Positions 7,926-17,290 are shown, numbered from the stretch's first letter. The stretch: 49,237 nucleotides of DNA from JBOFZL01 sp051655155 (GCA_051655155.1 JBOFZL010000005.1:1-49237); one strand, 5' to 3'. A program made the numbers and translations. Notes: generated by a model not told the origin, from the letters alone.

Positions 7926-8958
7926 TATCAACCACCACCTGCAAATCGTTCAGAGTTGGGATTTCATCATCCGTAAGTGCAATATTAAATGAACCGCCGT
8001 TGACAGTTAATTCTATTAAGTCTTTAACACATTCACAGTCAATCACTGAATCTACCACTTTAAAATAGCTTACATAGTCCATTACATAGGTTATAGATTT
8101 AAGATATTCTTTGATGGCTACATCTATGTCTTTTGGTGCTAAATAGCCATCAGCTAGCCTTATTTTTGCCACTACATCTATGTTTTTTGGAGTTCCAGCT
8201 ATTACAGTTACCTTTGCACCTATTGGAGCTTTACCAAGACCTAAACCTAAGCCACCAGGATCTAAAAAATCTTGAAGTTCTTTTACTAAAATTTCAGATG
8301 GCTCTTGCATTTCGGTGTTTGTTATTGTTATGCCTACGGTATTTCCACCATAACGAAGAGGCTTAATTCTCACAGCACCTATGCCTGCAAAGCTATCAAT
8401 CCATTCAAGATAATGGCTAAGATTTCCACTTGTAGCCTCGTCTACAAATGTTCTTGTGTAGCGTTTTACTATGCTTTCTGTAGACTCTTCTTCTTCGCCA
8501 TAGACGACGATGCTTTCTACTTCTATTTTTTCAAGAGTAGGAATATAGTCTATAGGAATAAGCTGTCCAGAAGAAATATTGCCTTTTTCTCCTGTTTGCT
8601 CGCACACAAGCTTATACTTTCCATCTTCAAGCTTTTCTCTTGCTGTAAATACTACCTCGTTTATTGCAAATCTTTGCCCAGTTATATCTATGTCTGGAGT
8701 AACTTTTACTTTAATAACCGCTGAAGTTGCAGGGTAAGGATAGATATTTCGTTCAGCGGCTTTCATTATTACCCTATCTCTGCTTGCAGTCCAAATAAAA
8801 CTATCATTTATGGCTATTTCTAAGGCTCTATATAACTCTGCCTGTTCCAAAGAATTTGCAGCAGTTGCCGTCCAAATTATTGAACCTTCTCGTGTATCAA
8901 GATTTTTCAAAATGTCATTTGCCATCTTTCGACTTTGGATTTCATTAAATGAACTCAA
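7918..8958 (-). CDS. Baseplate J protein (XkdT / Mu gp47-like)
   Basis: The 346-residue protein matches the baseplate J family in length and key stretches. These are the N-terminal helix with DTREGSIIWTATAANSLEQAELY, the central 'TRTFVDEATSGNLSHYLEW' segment and the GIGAVRIKPL strand. It builds the baseplate ring around the tail hub. Start overlap with the XkdS-like gene (4 bases) and end overlap with DUF2313 show a tightly packed operon. Confidence 0.9.
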   Translation of the reverse strand: MSSFNEIQSRKMANDILKNLDTREGSIIWTATAANSLEQAELYRALEIAINDSFIWTASRDRVIMKAAERNIYPYPATSAVIKVKVTPDIDITGQRFAINEVVFTAREKLEDGKYKLVCEQTGEKGNISSGQLIPIDYIPTLEKIEVESIVVYGEEEESTESIVKRYTRTFVDEATSGNLSHYLEWIDSFAGIGAVRIKPLRYGGNTVGITITNTEMQEPSEILVKELQDFLDPGGLGLGLGKAPIGAKVTVIAGTPKNIDVVAKIRLADGYLAPKDIDVAIKEYLKSITYVMDYVSYFKVVDSVIDCECVKDLIELTVNGGSFNIALTDDEIPTLNDLQVVVDNG

Positions 8959-9347
8959 ATTGCCACCTCCTTATTTATCCCAGTTTCCCCAAATATAGTT
9001 ACTATAACAAACTCTACTGATATAGAGTTTTTGTTATAAGAGAACTTAAAGTCTTTCAATTCTACTATTCTATTATCTATGCTGAGTGCGTCTCTTATAT
9101 AATTTTCTATCTGGCTATATGCCAGTCTGATGTTTTCACCTGTCAGTTGACTTAACTCGCTTCCATAGTTTTTACTATAAATTGCATATGTGTACCTCTC
9201 TATGTTAAGCATTAGCTCTATAGACTGAATTAACGCTTCTTTTTCGTCAATCAATCCGCTTATTGTGTTGCTCCCTAGCTTATATGTTACGCTTGGGATT
9301 TCTTTAATTTTAAAATCTCTTAATAACCCATCATTTTCAGGAAGCAT
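8955..9347 (-). CDS. DUF2634 baseplate protein (XkdS-like, gp25 relative)
   Basis: The 130-residue protein shows the DUF2634/XkdS pattern: a short N-terminal strand region, SGLIDEKEALIQSIELML, the RYTYAIYSKNYGSEL segment and a helix with IENYIRDALSIDNRIVEL. Family members resemble T4 gp25, which joins sheath and baseplate. It sits in the same place as xkdS in PBSX. Confidence 0.85.
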   Translation of the reverse strand: MLPENDGLLRDFKIKEIPSVTYKLGSNTISGLIDEKEALIQSIELMLNIERYTYAIYSKNYGSELSQLTGENIRLAYSQIENYIRDALSIDNRIVELKDFKFSYNKNSISVEFVIVTIFGETGINKEVAI

Positions 9348-9670
9348 TAATTCACCACCTTACTTAAAATAATATATTCATTTCCTCCATAATTTCTAAT
9401 GAGCAAAAGATTGTCACGAGGTTTTATTGTGTATTTAACTTTGTATTTTTCAACGCTATTATATTCTAAGTGAATATCATGGTCTTGAAATGCTTCTGGA
9501 ATCACTAGAAGCGGTTCCTTTATTACTACTTTTGCATTTAATCTAACTGTGACAGGGTCAATAGATTCCACTGTTCCTCTAACCACTGTTGTCAGTTTCG
9601 CCGAATCTAAAAGTGTAATTAAAAGATGTTTAAATGTCTTTAAAAGATCATTTTTATCTGAATTAGGCAA
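9347..9670 (-). CDS. DUF2577 baseplate protein (XkdR-like)
   Basis: The protein has 107 residues and is read from TTG 9670, which follows GGAGGAG and overlaps the hub gene by 8 bases. It is a small beta-barrel type protein (VRGTVESIDPVTVRLNAKVV, RDNLLLIRNYGGNEYIILS) matching XkdR/DUF2577, a spike-related baseplate component. Its position between XkdQ and XkdS fits the PBSX order. Confidence 0.8.
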   Translation of the reverse strand: MPNSDKNDLLKTFKHLLITLLDSAKLTTVVRGTVESIDPVTVRLNAKVVIKEPLLVIPEAFQDHDIHLEYNSVEKYKVKYTIKPRDNLLLIRNYGGNEYIILSKVVN

Positions 9671-11297
9671 TGAATTCTCCTCCTCTCGCTCCTACTAAAG
9701 TTAAATCCATGGTATACTCAAAATTACTAATTTTATGTGTCACTGACTCGACAATAAAATAGTTTTTTACTATGATATCTCCTAAAAATAAGTCAACAAT
9801 AACAAAGTTTCCTGCCTTTACTCTGCTATCTCCGATTTGATCTGAAACTTTTAATTTTCTCGTTTTTTGATTGTAGTAGGTAAGTAGTAGCTTTTGTCTA
9901 GTAGTTGCCAACTCATTTGAAACTCCGCTAGCATTTTCATACAAAGGTAAAATCCCCCATAATTTCTGATTTTCCGGATCATTCAAAACTGTTATTTTTC
10001 TTGTTCCTGATTCTTTGTCATCTATTGCTATCCGAATCTGGTTATAGGTTTTTGAATCAATTGACGATGTATAATTGAAATCTCTTGCTGTGTTTTTATC
10101 CACAACTATCGGTAGTAGCAAGTTTTTAATTTCTCTTAAATTCAATTTATTTTCTTCATCGTATAAAACGAATGATTTTCCAGCAAATAATAATGTATCA
10201 TCTATAGAATTAAGTATCATTTCCAGGTATGAGGCTTCTTCTACTTTAGGTTGAGTCCTATATCCTGTTTCTTCTACTATCCCTATTTTTAACCTCAATT
10301 CATTGGCTATTGACTTTAATAATTCTGATGCAGTGGATTCTACCAATCTGCTATCTTTTGCTTTCAAATACCGCAATTGATCATATGCTTTAACAGTTAT
10401 AATATTTACATCGGATTTTCTCTCCTTCTCAAAAATATACCCATAAAAAACATTTTGACCGTAAACATTCACCTTTATAGGATTTCCTTCTTGAAAATCT
10501 ATTATCCCGTCAGCTATTACTGAAAATGTACAAGTTTTGGCATCGTTCTTGTTATGAGTGATTGTTACTGTCCCTTCCACAGAAGCCTTAAAAACCCTAT
10601 TACCATTTTGTATAAAAAGTTCAAACATTGATTTAGATGGTCTTAAGCGATCTAAGACAGTTTGATTGCTAGCCGTCTCTTGTAAGCTTTTTACTTCCAC
10701 CATGGTTATCTCTTTGCTTTCTTGATTTTCATCAATGTCATTACCTGCATCAGAGTTGCTGGATTCATTATTCTGGCTTCCAGTTTTTTTCCCAGTTCCT
10801 TTTTGAGAGCCGCTATATTTAGATTGTTTGTATTCCTCAACAGGATTTACCTTTCCAGTTAAATAGGGTTCTGGATCAATGATTTTCCCATTAATTTTCA
10901 TATCAAAATGTAAATGTGTCCCTGTAGAAGCACCAGTTTTCCCCATTTCTCCAATAATACTCCCCGCTTTAACCTGTGTTCCTACAGCCTTGGGACTTCT
11001 AGCAAATAGGTGTTGATAGCCATGCTCTATAGTATATCCATTTACTTTTGAACTTATTACTACTCTGTTTCCTCTTGCACTATTAAAAAAATTTTGCGTC
11101 ACAACTCCATCAAGAACACAGTAAATAGGGCCACACGGACCTTGTTCTGATGGATATTTAGCTTTATTTCTTCCTATATCAACAGCATCATGATCGCTTG
11201 TAGCTCCTGCAGCATTAGGCCTGTTTCTGTTCCCAAAATGACTTGTTATTCTCATAGGAAAATATGGCATTGACTGCAATTTGAAATCAAACTTCAT
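9663..11297 (-). CDS. Tail hub XkdQ with N-terminal M23 peptidase
   Basis: The start is ATG 11297 after GAGGTGAT. The 544-residue protein is a fusion. Residues 1-150 form an M23 (lysostaphin-like) metallopeptidase: His36 and Asp40 in SDHDAVDIG, the YQHL segment near 95, and HLH at 128-130. A polar linker (about 150-200, KGTGKKTGSQNNESSN) follows. Residues 205-544 form an XkdQ/gpD-like hub domain (KSMFELFIQNGNRVF, LTYYNQKTRKLKVSDQIGD). Such a hub sits at the tail tip, so the peptidase probably opens peptidoglycan during contraction. In PBSX the corresponding lytic domain is on other proteins. Confidence 0.9.
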   Translation of the reverse strand: MKFDFKLQSMPYFPMRITSHFGNRNRPNAAGATSDHDAVDIGRNKAKYPSEQGPCGPIYCVLDGVVTQNFFNSARGNRVVISSKVNGYTIEHGYQHLFARSPKAVGTQVKAGSIIGEMGKTGASTGTHLHFDMKINGKIIDPEPYLTGKVNPVEEYKQSKYSGSQKGTGKKTGSQNNESSNSDAGNDIDENQESKEITMVEVKSLQETASNQTVLDRLRPSKSMFELFIQNGNRVFKASVEGTVTITHNKNDAKTCTFSVIADGIIDFQEGNPIKVNVYGQNVFYGYIFEKERKSDVNIITVKAYDQLRYLKAKDSRLVESTASELLKSIANELRLKIGIVEETGYRTQPKVEEASYLEMILNSIDDTLLFAGKSFVLYDEENKLNLREIKNLLLPIVVDKNTARDFNYTSSIDSKTYNQIRIAIDDKESGTRKITVLNDPENQKLWGILPLYENASGVSNELATTRQKLLLTYYNQKTRKLKVSDQIGDSRVKAGNFVIVDLFLGDIIVKNYFIVESVTHKISNFEYTMDLTLVGARGGEFIA

Positions 11298-11302
11298 TTT
11301 TA

Positions 11303-12004
11303 TCACCTCAATTTTAAAATGGTTCCTGGAAATATCCATGAACCATTTTGACTATCTGTTTTGCCTTTCGTTTTAGCTACTTTTTCTATCTCAGATTTGT
11401 TAATTTCGTAAAGCATTTTCCATTTGGAACTATCTCCTAATTCTTTTTGAGCGATTATCACTAAAGTATCTCCGTTTTGTATTTGATAACTCTCTTTAAG
11501 AGTCTGTGGTCTTTTATTGACAGTTTCTGATAAAGTATTATCTGATGTGTCCAAGACTACTTCTTTCGTCAAATGACTTCGATACTGTTTAAATTTAACG
11601 TTTACTAACAATGATGAGCCATGCTTAACATCTTCATCTATATCATATTCTTCTAAGGTTACATTCATTTGCGTATCTGAAACAGTTATTTCGGAGCTTT
11701 CCAAATCCCTTAAAATTACCAAAGGGAAAAAATTAATTGTCCCATCTTTTTTTCTAGGTTTTTTCATTTCAACTAGTTTATCTAGATAAAATTTTACCTC
11801 TTTAAAATCTCCTTGATGCCTAAAATCTCCTGGAGAAAATGGTATCTCTAAGGTAAATTCAAACTCAATTAAGCCCTGTTCCTTCAAAAGGTTTATTTCT
11901 CCATCATTGATCAATGTGTAAGTTTTATTCCTACCACTTATTTTCGTTTTAATTTTATCTGGAGATATCGGGAACAAAACACTATCAATTATTAAACTAT
12001 ACAT
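11303..12004 (-). CDS. LysM tail protein (XkdP-like)
   Basis: The 233-residue protein has an N-terminal DUF-type domain seen in XkdP relatives (LIIDSVLFPISPDKIKTKI) and a C-terminal LysM repeat from about 170 (SYQIQNGDTLVIIAQKELG ... WIFPGTILKLR). XkdP/Mu-like proteins of this kind sit at the tube-baseplate junction. It overlaps the tape measure gene by 8 bases. Confidence 0.88.
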   Translation of the reverse strand: MYSLIIDSVLFPISPDKIKTKISGRNKTYTLINDGEINLLKEQGLIEFEFTLEIPFSPGDFRHQGDFKEVKFYLDKLVEMKKPRKKDGTINFFPLVILRDLESSEITVSDTQMNVTLEEYDIDEDVKHGSSLLVNVKFKQYRSHLTKEVVLDTSDNTLSETVNKRPQTLKESYQIQNGDTLVIIAQKELGDSSKWKMLYEINKSEIEKVAKTKGKTDSQNGSWIFPGTILKLR

Positions 12005-13742
12005 GCACTCCCTCCCCTGTAGTTCCCATTATTTCTCGGAGATCTTCGCTTAGTTTCCCGATGAAAACATTATAATCACTATCGTTAGTCATCTGTACAT
12101 TCATTCCTGACATATCAAGTTTTATATCTCTTGTTGTAAATGTCGCTATAGCCTGCCTCCTTGCAACTTCTCTAAGAAGTTTTAATTCATCCACAGATGC
12201 CTTTAGGCTCTCTTTTATTTGTCCTGTATTTTTGGCAGTTTCCTTGGTAGCAGTCGATATCTCCTTATATTCAGAATTCTTAGTCGTTTCTGAAGTCGCA
12301 GATTCTTTTTTCTTTTTTTCTTCTTCCTGTTTTATCTTCCTAAGTTCATCTGCTCTCATTTCCAGCCTTTTCATATCGTCAAAGTTTTTTTGATTTCTCT
12401 CGGCTACTTTTTCAGAGGCAAAATTTAATGTTTCAATTCTCATTGAGACGTTCATTTTTTCAAGAACCCAGTTGATTTTTGAAATCCAGCTATTTAAAGT
12501 TGTTTGAATGAAAATGTCCATACTATTTAATGTGGTTCTGACATTTACCATTGCCGTTGTCCAAAACACTTCAATTCCATAACATAGGGATGCCCAAGCA
12601 ATTTTTGCACCTCCCATAGATTCCGTCCAATAGAATATATACGCAATAAATGCTCCAATTACTAGCATTAGCCAGCCTAGTGGATTACTCAATAAAGCTT
12701 TATTAAGCAATAGGGTTTTCAAGTACGCTACCCCTGTAGCCACTTCATAAAAAAATACTGCACTGCCTAGTCCATAAAACATAGGTCTTAATATTGCCCA
12801 ATTATCATAAATAAATTGAGCTCCAGAGCCTATCCACCGAATTAATGGTTCAAAAGTCCGATAGACATCGTTACTTATCATTGCCCATACTTGTCCATAT
12901 GTGTACGGGATTTTTGAGTATTCAGCTTCTATTTCTGCAGCACTATTTATCATCGCTGCTTTGATAATGTCAGCCGTAATTAACCCTTCACTCGACATGA
13001 TTTTCAGTTGCCCCAGTGGCACACCCATTTCGGTAGAAATAGCTTTGGCTAGTAGCGGTGCATTTTTAAGAATAGACTGAAATTCATCACCTTGTAATCT
13101 TCCTGATGCCATCGCCTGTGTTAATTGATACATAGCAGTCGATTGTTCTTGTGCAGAAGCGCCACCTATTACAAAGTTTTTATTCATTAATTCTGCAAAA
13201 TAAACCATTTCTTTATTGCTTGAAAATACCTCTCCCGCTAGCACTCCAAGTTTGCTTATTACCGGAGCAATTTCTCCATATGTGGTTCTGGATCTATCTG
13301 CAGATTCCATAATTTGATTTTGAAGTTCTGCCGTAGTTTGCATCCCATCGTTAATTAGATTTAATCTTGTTGTAGTTGTGGTATATGCGTCAGAAATTTC
13401 GATAATTTTTTTAGCTGAAAAGACATCTGCGGCTGATCCCATAATGTTTCTTAGAAATTGTCCAACACCTTCAAACCTTTCCTTAGCTTGCTTTAATGAT
13501 TCATTGTATTCTTGTTGCTGACGGTTTGCGTTTTGCGTATCTGTCACTATTTGTCGAATCTCCACATTGACTTGCTCCAGCATCATTCTAGCACCATTTA
13601 AATGAGTTGTATTGAATGCTTGTGAGCTAGCTGTTTGGCTTCGCTGAAATGCATTTATAACAATGTTCATTGATCTTGTTATATTCTGAAGTGGTGCGGT
13701 CATATTCTCATTAAGAGTAATGCTACTAGAAATTGTTGCCAT
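11997..13742 (-). CDS. Tail tape measure protein
   Basis: The start is ATG 13742 after AAGGAGG; it overlaps the stop of the frameshifted chaperone frame (TGATG). The 581-residue protein has a TP901/lambda-type tape measure core: heptad helices, FSAKKIIEISDAYTTTTTRL, and TYGEIAPVISKLGVLAGEVF with QMASGRLQGDEFQSI. A hydrophobic part at about 310-375 follows, then a C-terminal helix rich in K and E. Its length sets tail length; 581 residues is short for the family and predicts a short tail. Confidence 0.9.
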   Translation of the reverse strand: MATISSSITLNENMTAPLQNITRSMNIVINAFQRSQTASSQAFNTTHLNGARMMLEQVNVEIRQIVTDTQNANRQQQEYNESLKQAKERFEGVGQFLRNIMGSAADVFSAKKIIEISDAYTTTTTRLNLINDGMQTTAELQNQIMESADRSRTTYGEIAPVISKLGVLAGEVFSSNKEMVYFAELMNKNFVIGGASAQEQSTAMYQLTQAMASGRLQGDEFQSILKNAPLLAKAISTEMGVPLGQLKIMSSEGLITADIIKAAMINSAAEIEAEYSKIPYTYGQVWAMISNDVYRTFEPLIRWIGSGAQFIYDNWAILRPMFYGLGSAVFFYEVATGVAYLKTLLLNKALLSNPLGWLMLVIGAFIAYIFYWTESMGGAKIAWASLCYGIEVFWTTAMVNVRTTLNSMDIFIQTTLNSWISKINWVLEKMNVSMRIETLNFASEKVAERNQKNFDDMKRLEMRADELRKIKQEEEKKKKESATSETTKNSEYKEISTATKETAKNTGQIKESLKASVDELKLLREVARRQAIATFTTRDIKLDMSGMNVQMTNDSDYNVFIGKLSEDLREIMGTTGEGVHV

Positions 13743-13903
13743 CAATTTACCTCCTTATCTATTTCTTCAGCCTCTGTTAATAAGGAGGCCCACATAAATG
13801 CTTTCTCTTCAGCAGTGAGCTTCAATATCTCCTTTGGATTTTTCCCAAACTTTATAAAGCAGCGATACGCTAAAACAGCATCTACGTCATCGCTGCTAAT
13901 TAG
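13742..13903 (-). CDS. Tail chaperone C-terminal extension made by -1 frameshift
   Basis: This frame has no start of its own. It is read when ribosomes slip back one base on A AAA AAC at 13903-13909, just before the stop of the upstream chaperone frame. The extension of 53 residues (LISSDDVDAVLAYRCF ... EEIDKEVN) ends in TGA overlapping the tape measure ATG. The fusion would have 185 residues. This is the gpG/gpGT arrangement of long-tailed phages, in which the rare longer form links tube and tape measure during assembly. Confidence 0.85.
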   Translation of the reverse strand, partial: LISSDDVDAVLAYRCFIKFGKNPKEILKLTAEEKAFMWASLLTEAEEIDKEVN

Positions 13904-13909
13904 TTTTTT
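13858..13909 (-). promoter_or_regulatory. Programmed -1 frameshift signal
   Basis: The heptamer A AAA AAC (13903-13909) is the textbook slippery site and lies in the proper frame (GCA AAA AAC TAA). The perfect 9-bp stem agcagcgat/atcgctgct (13889-13897 with 13858-13866) starts five bases after the heptamer and encloses a 22-base loop. Site, distance and overlapping frame all fit. Confidence 0.88.
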
Positions 13910-14298
13910 GCATTTTTCACTAATTTAGAAAAATCTAAGTCGTATCCATTTATTAGTTGAACCTGTCTAAATAATTCTTCTCGTTCTCCCGGAAGAAATA
14001 ATATCTGCTTTAATAAACTTATGTCATCACTAACTCCATAGCTATCTTGAAGTTCTACACTTTTTAAGTCTGGCTCTACAATACATTGGCACATAAGTTC
14101 ATTTTTGTACGATTCAAAATTGATGCTTAAGCCCTCAGTGAATTTCTTCTTTATTTCTTCCTCTTTTTCTGTGGATATCGGTTTAATTAGAAAAGCTACA
14201 GGATTCCCATCTTCATCCTTATAACGTTGTGAAACCACTACTTCTTTTGGTTTCACTTTCTCTGCTCTGTCTGATAAAAAATACTTTAATTTGCTCAT
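13900..14298 (-). CDS. Tail assembly chaperone (XkdN-like)
   Basis: The 132-residue protein starts MSKLKYFLSDRAEKVKPKEV and contains the XkdN/TAC pattern of a short beta start (VSQRYKDEDGNPVAFLIKPI) and an all-helical rest. It follows the tube gene directly and is expressed both as the short form and, by frameshifting, as a longer fusion. It holds the tape measure before tail polymerisation. Confidence 0.88.
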   Translation of the reverse strand: MSKLKYFLSDRAEKVKPKEVVVSQRYKDEDGNPVAFLIKPISTEKEEEIKKKFTEGLSINFESYKNELMCQCIVEPDLKSVELQDSYGVSDDISLLKQILFLPGEREELFRQVQLINGYDLDFSKLVKNAKN

Positions 14299-14757
14299 TT
14301 ACATGCCCTCCAATAAGTTGAATTTTTTTAGTGATTCATATGAATTTGCTGAAAAGTTAAAACTCTCTTCCATTACCCCATCTTTCGATTGGAATAATAT
14401 GTTACTATCGAAGATCACCCCTTTAGCCACGCCTATTTTAGACCCTGTCCTAGAAGATGGATCCTCAATAAAGACTTGTATTGATATCTCCGGCCATATT
14501 CCTGTTTTTAGATACTGTTCTGCTGCTATTTCTCTTATGTCATCATTCCAGTATGCTGTCGCCGAACCTGAAATCTTCGCTCCAGTAACTTTTTGACCTT
14601 CTATCCTCTGTCCCAACGCTCTAACAGAACTTTTAATTAGTTCTCGCTTGATTTCTATATTTTTAAGATTAATTAAGTTGTATCTTCTCCCATCAATCGT
14701 CATGGAAGCGGTTCCTTCGCTTCCATTTATCGTATCCGCATGTCTCAGTTCGCCCAT
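14299..14757 (-). CDS. Tail tube protein (XkdM-like)
   Basis: The 152-residue protein matches XkdM in size and pattern: INGSEGTASMTIDGRRYNLI at the N terminus, KVTGAKISGSATAYWNDD in the middle and EESFNFSANSYESLKKF near the end. It forms the inner tube. It lies directly after the sheath gene as in PBSX, diffocins and other Gram-positive contractile tails. Confidence 0.9.
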   Translation of the reverse strand: MGELRHADTINGSEGTASMTIDGRRYNLINLKNIEIKRELIKSSVRALGQRIEGQKVTGAKISGSATAYWNDDIREIAAEQYLKTGIWPEISIQVFIEDPSSRTGSKIGVAKGVIFDSNILFQSKDGVMEESFNFSANSYESLKKFNLLEGM

Positions 14758-14773
14758 TTATACCCTCCTTTTC

Positions 14774-16063
14774 TTAAAATACTATTGTGGTTGAATACAT
14801 TATTACCATTGCTCCGACTGGGGTGATTTTCCCTTCTACTACAACCGCACCTTTAGTTTCTCCCTGCTTTACAATGATGTCGTCTTCATCGAAATTTTCA
14901 ATTGCGTTTAAAGCTTGCATTTTTTTTCTCTGATCAATAAGCATTGATTTTAAGGCTGCTCTTCCATTTTCATTATTCTGCTCTTTTCCCAGGAAAAACT
15001 GATTAAAGATTCTAGCATCATCATTTGAAGTCTGTTGCAACACTCTTATCACTTGATTTAGCTTAAAATCGTGAGTTTTTTCTGTATTAAAGTCTGTAAA
15101 TGTGTTAATATCCGTTAAAACCCTTATGTCCTTCGATACTGAATGAAATATGAATTTCCCTTCCAATATTTTGTCTTGTAGTTGCTGTTGGGTAAAATTG
15201 GTTTCTATTTCATATTCTCCATCGTATTTCATATTTGTTCTAGACTTATTTATCGGACATGATGCTTCAATCCCTGTAACCCACGGAACTAGATTTGGCC
15301 CTGAGTTATTTTCTACTGAGATAACATATTCAGAGTTCGCAGAAATTTTGTGACCAACTAACTGGAAGTTTGCCCCTACTTCATCATTCATACGTCTTGT
15401 ATATTGAGCGAAAAGATTTTTTGTTATCTCATCAGTTGCAACACAAGCTAGAATATTGAACGAATAATTTTCAAGCTTGTTCAATGCCATTTGATACGAG
15501 GAGCCATTTACTATTCCGTTTGTTCCGCCTGTCAAATTTACTCCTGCAGTTGTTGCAAACGTAGATCCCCTCTTCCATATAACAAAATCATTATCTTTTA
15601 TAGTTCCAACAGTCACGGCTATCTGTTTATCTACTAAATCAGTTTCTATATAGGTTGATACATCAAACTTTGTTGTATCATTGATATTTGTGGCTATAAC
15701 CACTTTAATATCATTGCCTCTTACTCCAGTATATCTTGCCTCTGCATAATCACAGGAGGCTTTACTCCCACCGGTGTTTAGCTTATAGAGAAAACCTGTT
15801 TTAAGATGCCTAAACAGTTCTCTAAAAGGTCTCATTTTCTCATGGGTAACATCGTACCCAAAAATATCCATAGACTTATTATAAAAATCTGCTTGTTCTA
15901 CTGTAAACACTGCGTCATCTTTTCCCCAGTCAAGCGATATAGGCATTGCTGCATATCCTCGTTCCGAGAGATCTGCACTTAGCTTTCCTCCACTAATGAA
16001 TCTATTATAAAATCCTGGCAAAACTTTATTTTGTGTTTGCCAGCGTCCTCCTCCTAATGCCAT
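14774..16063 (-). CDS. Tail sheath protein (XkdK-like)
   Basis: The 429-residue protein is a compact phage sheath subunit. MALGGGRWQTQNKVLPGFY is the usual start, YTGVRGNDIKVVIATN and GGTNGIVNGSSYQ mark the central sheath domain, and VIRVLQQTSNDDARIFNQFFLGK lies in the C-terminal domain. Sheath subunits contract and drive the tube into the target cell. The size equals the short Xkd type rather than the longer T4 type. It proves the tail is contractile. Confidence 0.93.
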   Translation of the reverse strand: MALGGGRWQTQNKVLPGFYNRFISGGKLSADLSERGYAAMPISLDWGKDDAVFTVEQADFYNKSMDIFGYDVTHEKMRPFRELFRHLKTGFLYKLNTGGSKASCDYAEARYTGVRGNDIKVVIATNINDTTKFDVSTYIETDLVDKQIAVTVGTIKDNDFVIWKRGSTFATTAGVNLTGGTNGIVNGSSYQMALNKLENYSFNILACVATDEITKNLFAQYTRRMNDEVGANFQLVGHKISANSEYVISVENNSGPNLVPWVTGIEASCPINKSRTNMKYDGEYEIETNFTQQQLQDKILEGKFIFHSVSKDIRVLTDINTFTDFNTEKTHDFKLNQVIRVLQQTSNDDARIFNQFFLGKEQNNENGRAALKSMLIDQRKKMQALNAIENFDEDDIIVKQGETKGAVVVEGKITPVGAMVIMYSTTIVF

Positions 16064-16064
16064 A

Positions 16065-16268
16065 CTATTTAACCTCCTTTTTAAAATAATCCTCTATTAA
16101 TGTTCTTATTTCATTCAACTTATAATCTTTTTTTACACATATCGCATTAACAACATCAGCTAAATACTTAAACTCGCTTAACTCCAATATCTGTTCTTTG
16201 TTAAATTTAGTATTACTCACAGCATCTTCTTTTATCTCCGCTATATCAGCACTATTTTTTTTTGCCAT
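16065..16268 (-). CDS. Small protein before the sheath gene
   Basis: The 67-residue product (MAKKNSADIAEIKEDAVSN, then helical ILELSEFKYLADVVNAIC) ends one base before the sheath gene start codon and is preceded by a GGGG site. Small genes at this place are usual in PBSX/diffocin-like operons. No function is known. Confidence 0.65.
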   Translation of the reverse strand: MAKKNSADIAEIKEDAVSNTKFNKEQILELSEFKYLADVVNAICVKKDYKLNEIRTLIEDYFKKEVK

Positions 16269-16271
16269 GTA

Positions 16272-16709
16272 CTATATTCCCCTTTCTAATTTATCCATAT
16301 ATCTATCATTTTTGAAAACTTTATAATATGGTACTTTCCAACTCAAAACAAGATGGCTTACACCATCGTCAGGTGGAATATAGCTAAAGTTATAATAGCG
16401 TAGTGTCATCCCATCTACTACAATCCTCTCTAGGACATCAAGTATTACTGTTAAAATTCCAAATGGTTCGCTATATTGTTTCTCCATGTGTTCTGTACTA
16501 TTGAAGTATGCTATATCTACAGTCACGTTATACGTTACATGTTTCATTGATCCTATGTCAGTATTTAAATCTACTAACAAAATCAAAAGACATGGTTTTT
16601 GCAAATCTTGTTTTGCTTCACCTTTATAAATTTTTAATTTGCTTTCTTTGTTGAACGTTTCCCCTAGCCTATAAGCTATGGCGTCAGTTAAATGCTCTGC
16701 GTTAAACAC
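16272..16709 (-). CDS. Tail terminator protein (DUF6838 type)
   Basis: Translation starts at GTG 16709, eight bases after AGGAGGTGA. The 145-residue protein shows the tail terminator pattern of Gram-positive contractile phages: FNAEHLTDAIAYRLGE helix, PCLLILLVDLNTDIGSMKH strand pair and LRYYNFSYIPPDDGVSHLVL near the end. It caps the tube and sheath at the head-proximal end. It is the first intact structural gene after the missing head region. Confidence 0.8.
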   Translation of the reverse strand: MFNAEHLTDAIAYRLGETFNKESKLKIYKGEAKQDLQKPCLLILLVDLNTDIGSMKHVTYNVTVDIAYFNSTEHMEKQYSEPFGILTVILDVLERIVVDGMTLRYYNFSYIPPDDGVSHLVLSWKVPYYKVFKNDRYMDKLERGI

Positions 16710-16718
16710 TAGTTGCTA

Positions 16719-17290
16719 TCACCTCCTAAATTTTGGCTTATAAATTTCTATACAAGCAGCTATATAATTACGTTTAGCTTCTACACTAATTCTTGCTCCA
16801 ATTCAGTAAGTATTAAATTTCCAGCCACCCGACCTCTCTCTTTGCTTGTTCTGTGATCAAACTCAACATAAGATATATAATATACATAGTTTGTAACTAT
16901 AATGTCAATTCTGTTACCATGCCGAAAAATTCTGAACGAGCTTTCGAAATCATTACCAAGAATTGGCCTCTACTTTTAACATTGTTTTTGGTTTTATAAT
17001 TCCAATCTCGTCTTAAAGTTCCACGGGTTTTGTTGGTAGATTCTATAAATTCAACATATCTTCCTGAACTATTGTTAAACACCACTTCTGAACTCTACCT
17101 TTTAAGATTTTACATTTTTTCTATCGCCACATATTCTTCCTTAATTCATTTTCCCTGTTTTGTGTCTGAAATGTATTAATTTTTTCTTCACTCTCAATAG
17201 TATGCTTTCTTTTTAAAGCTAATAACCTTTGAGCAAAATTTTCAATACATTTTTCTGTGCAAATTGGAATTATATTTTCTACAACTTACA
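16719..17290 (-). pseudogene. HK97-gp10-like head-tail connector, wrecked
   Basis: Three stretches in different frames together spell an HK97-gp10 family protein. The N-terminal piece (17100-17290) reads IPICTEKCIENFAQRLLALK. The middle piece (16897-17085) contains GRYVEFIESTNKTRGTLRRDW. The C-terminal piece (16719-16917) reads IVTNYVYYISYVEFDHRT, then ends in the frameshifted KRNYIAACIEIYKPKFRR. The motif YVEF occurs twice, so part may be duplicated. At least three frame changes and stops are needed. It is the only trace of a head or connector gene and marks the scar of the lost head module. Confidence 0.75.
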
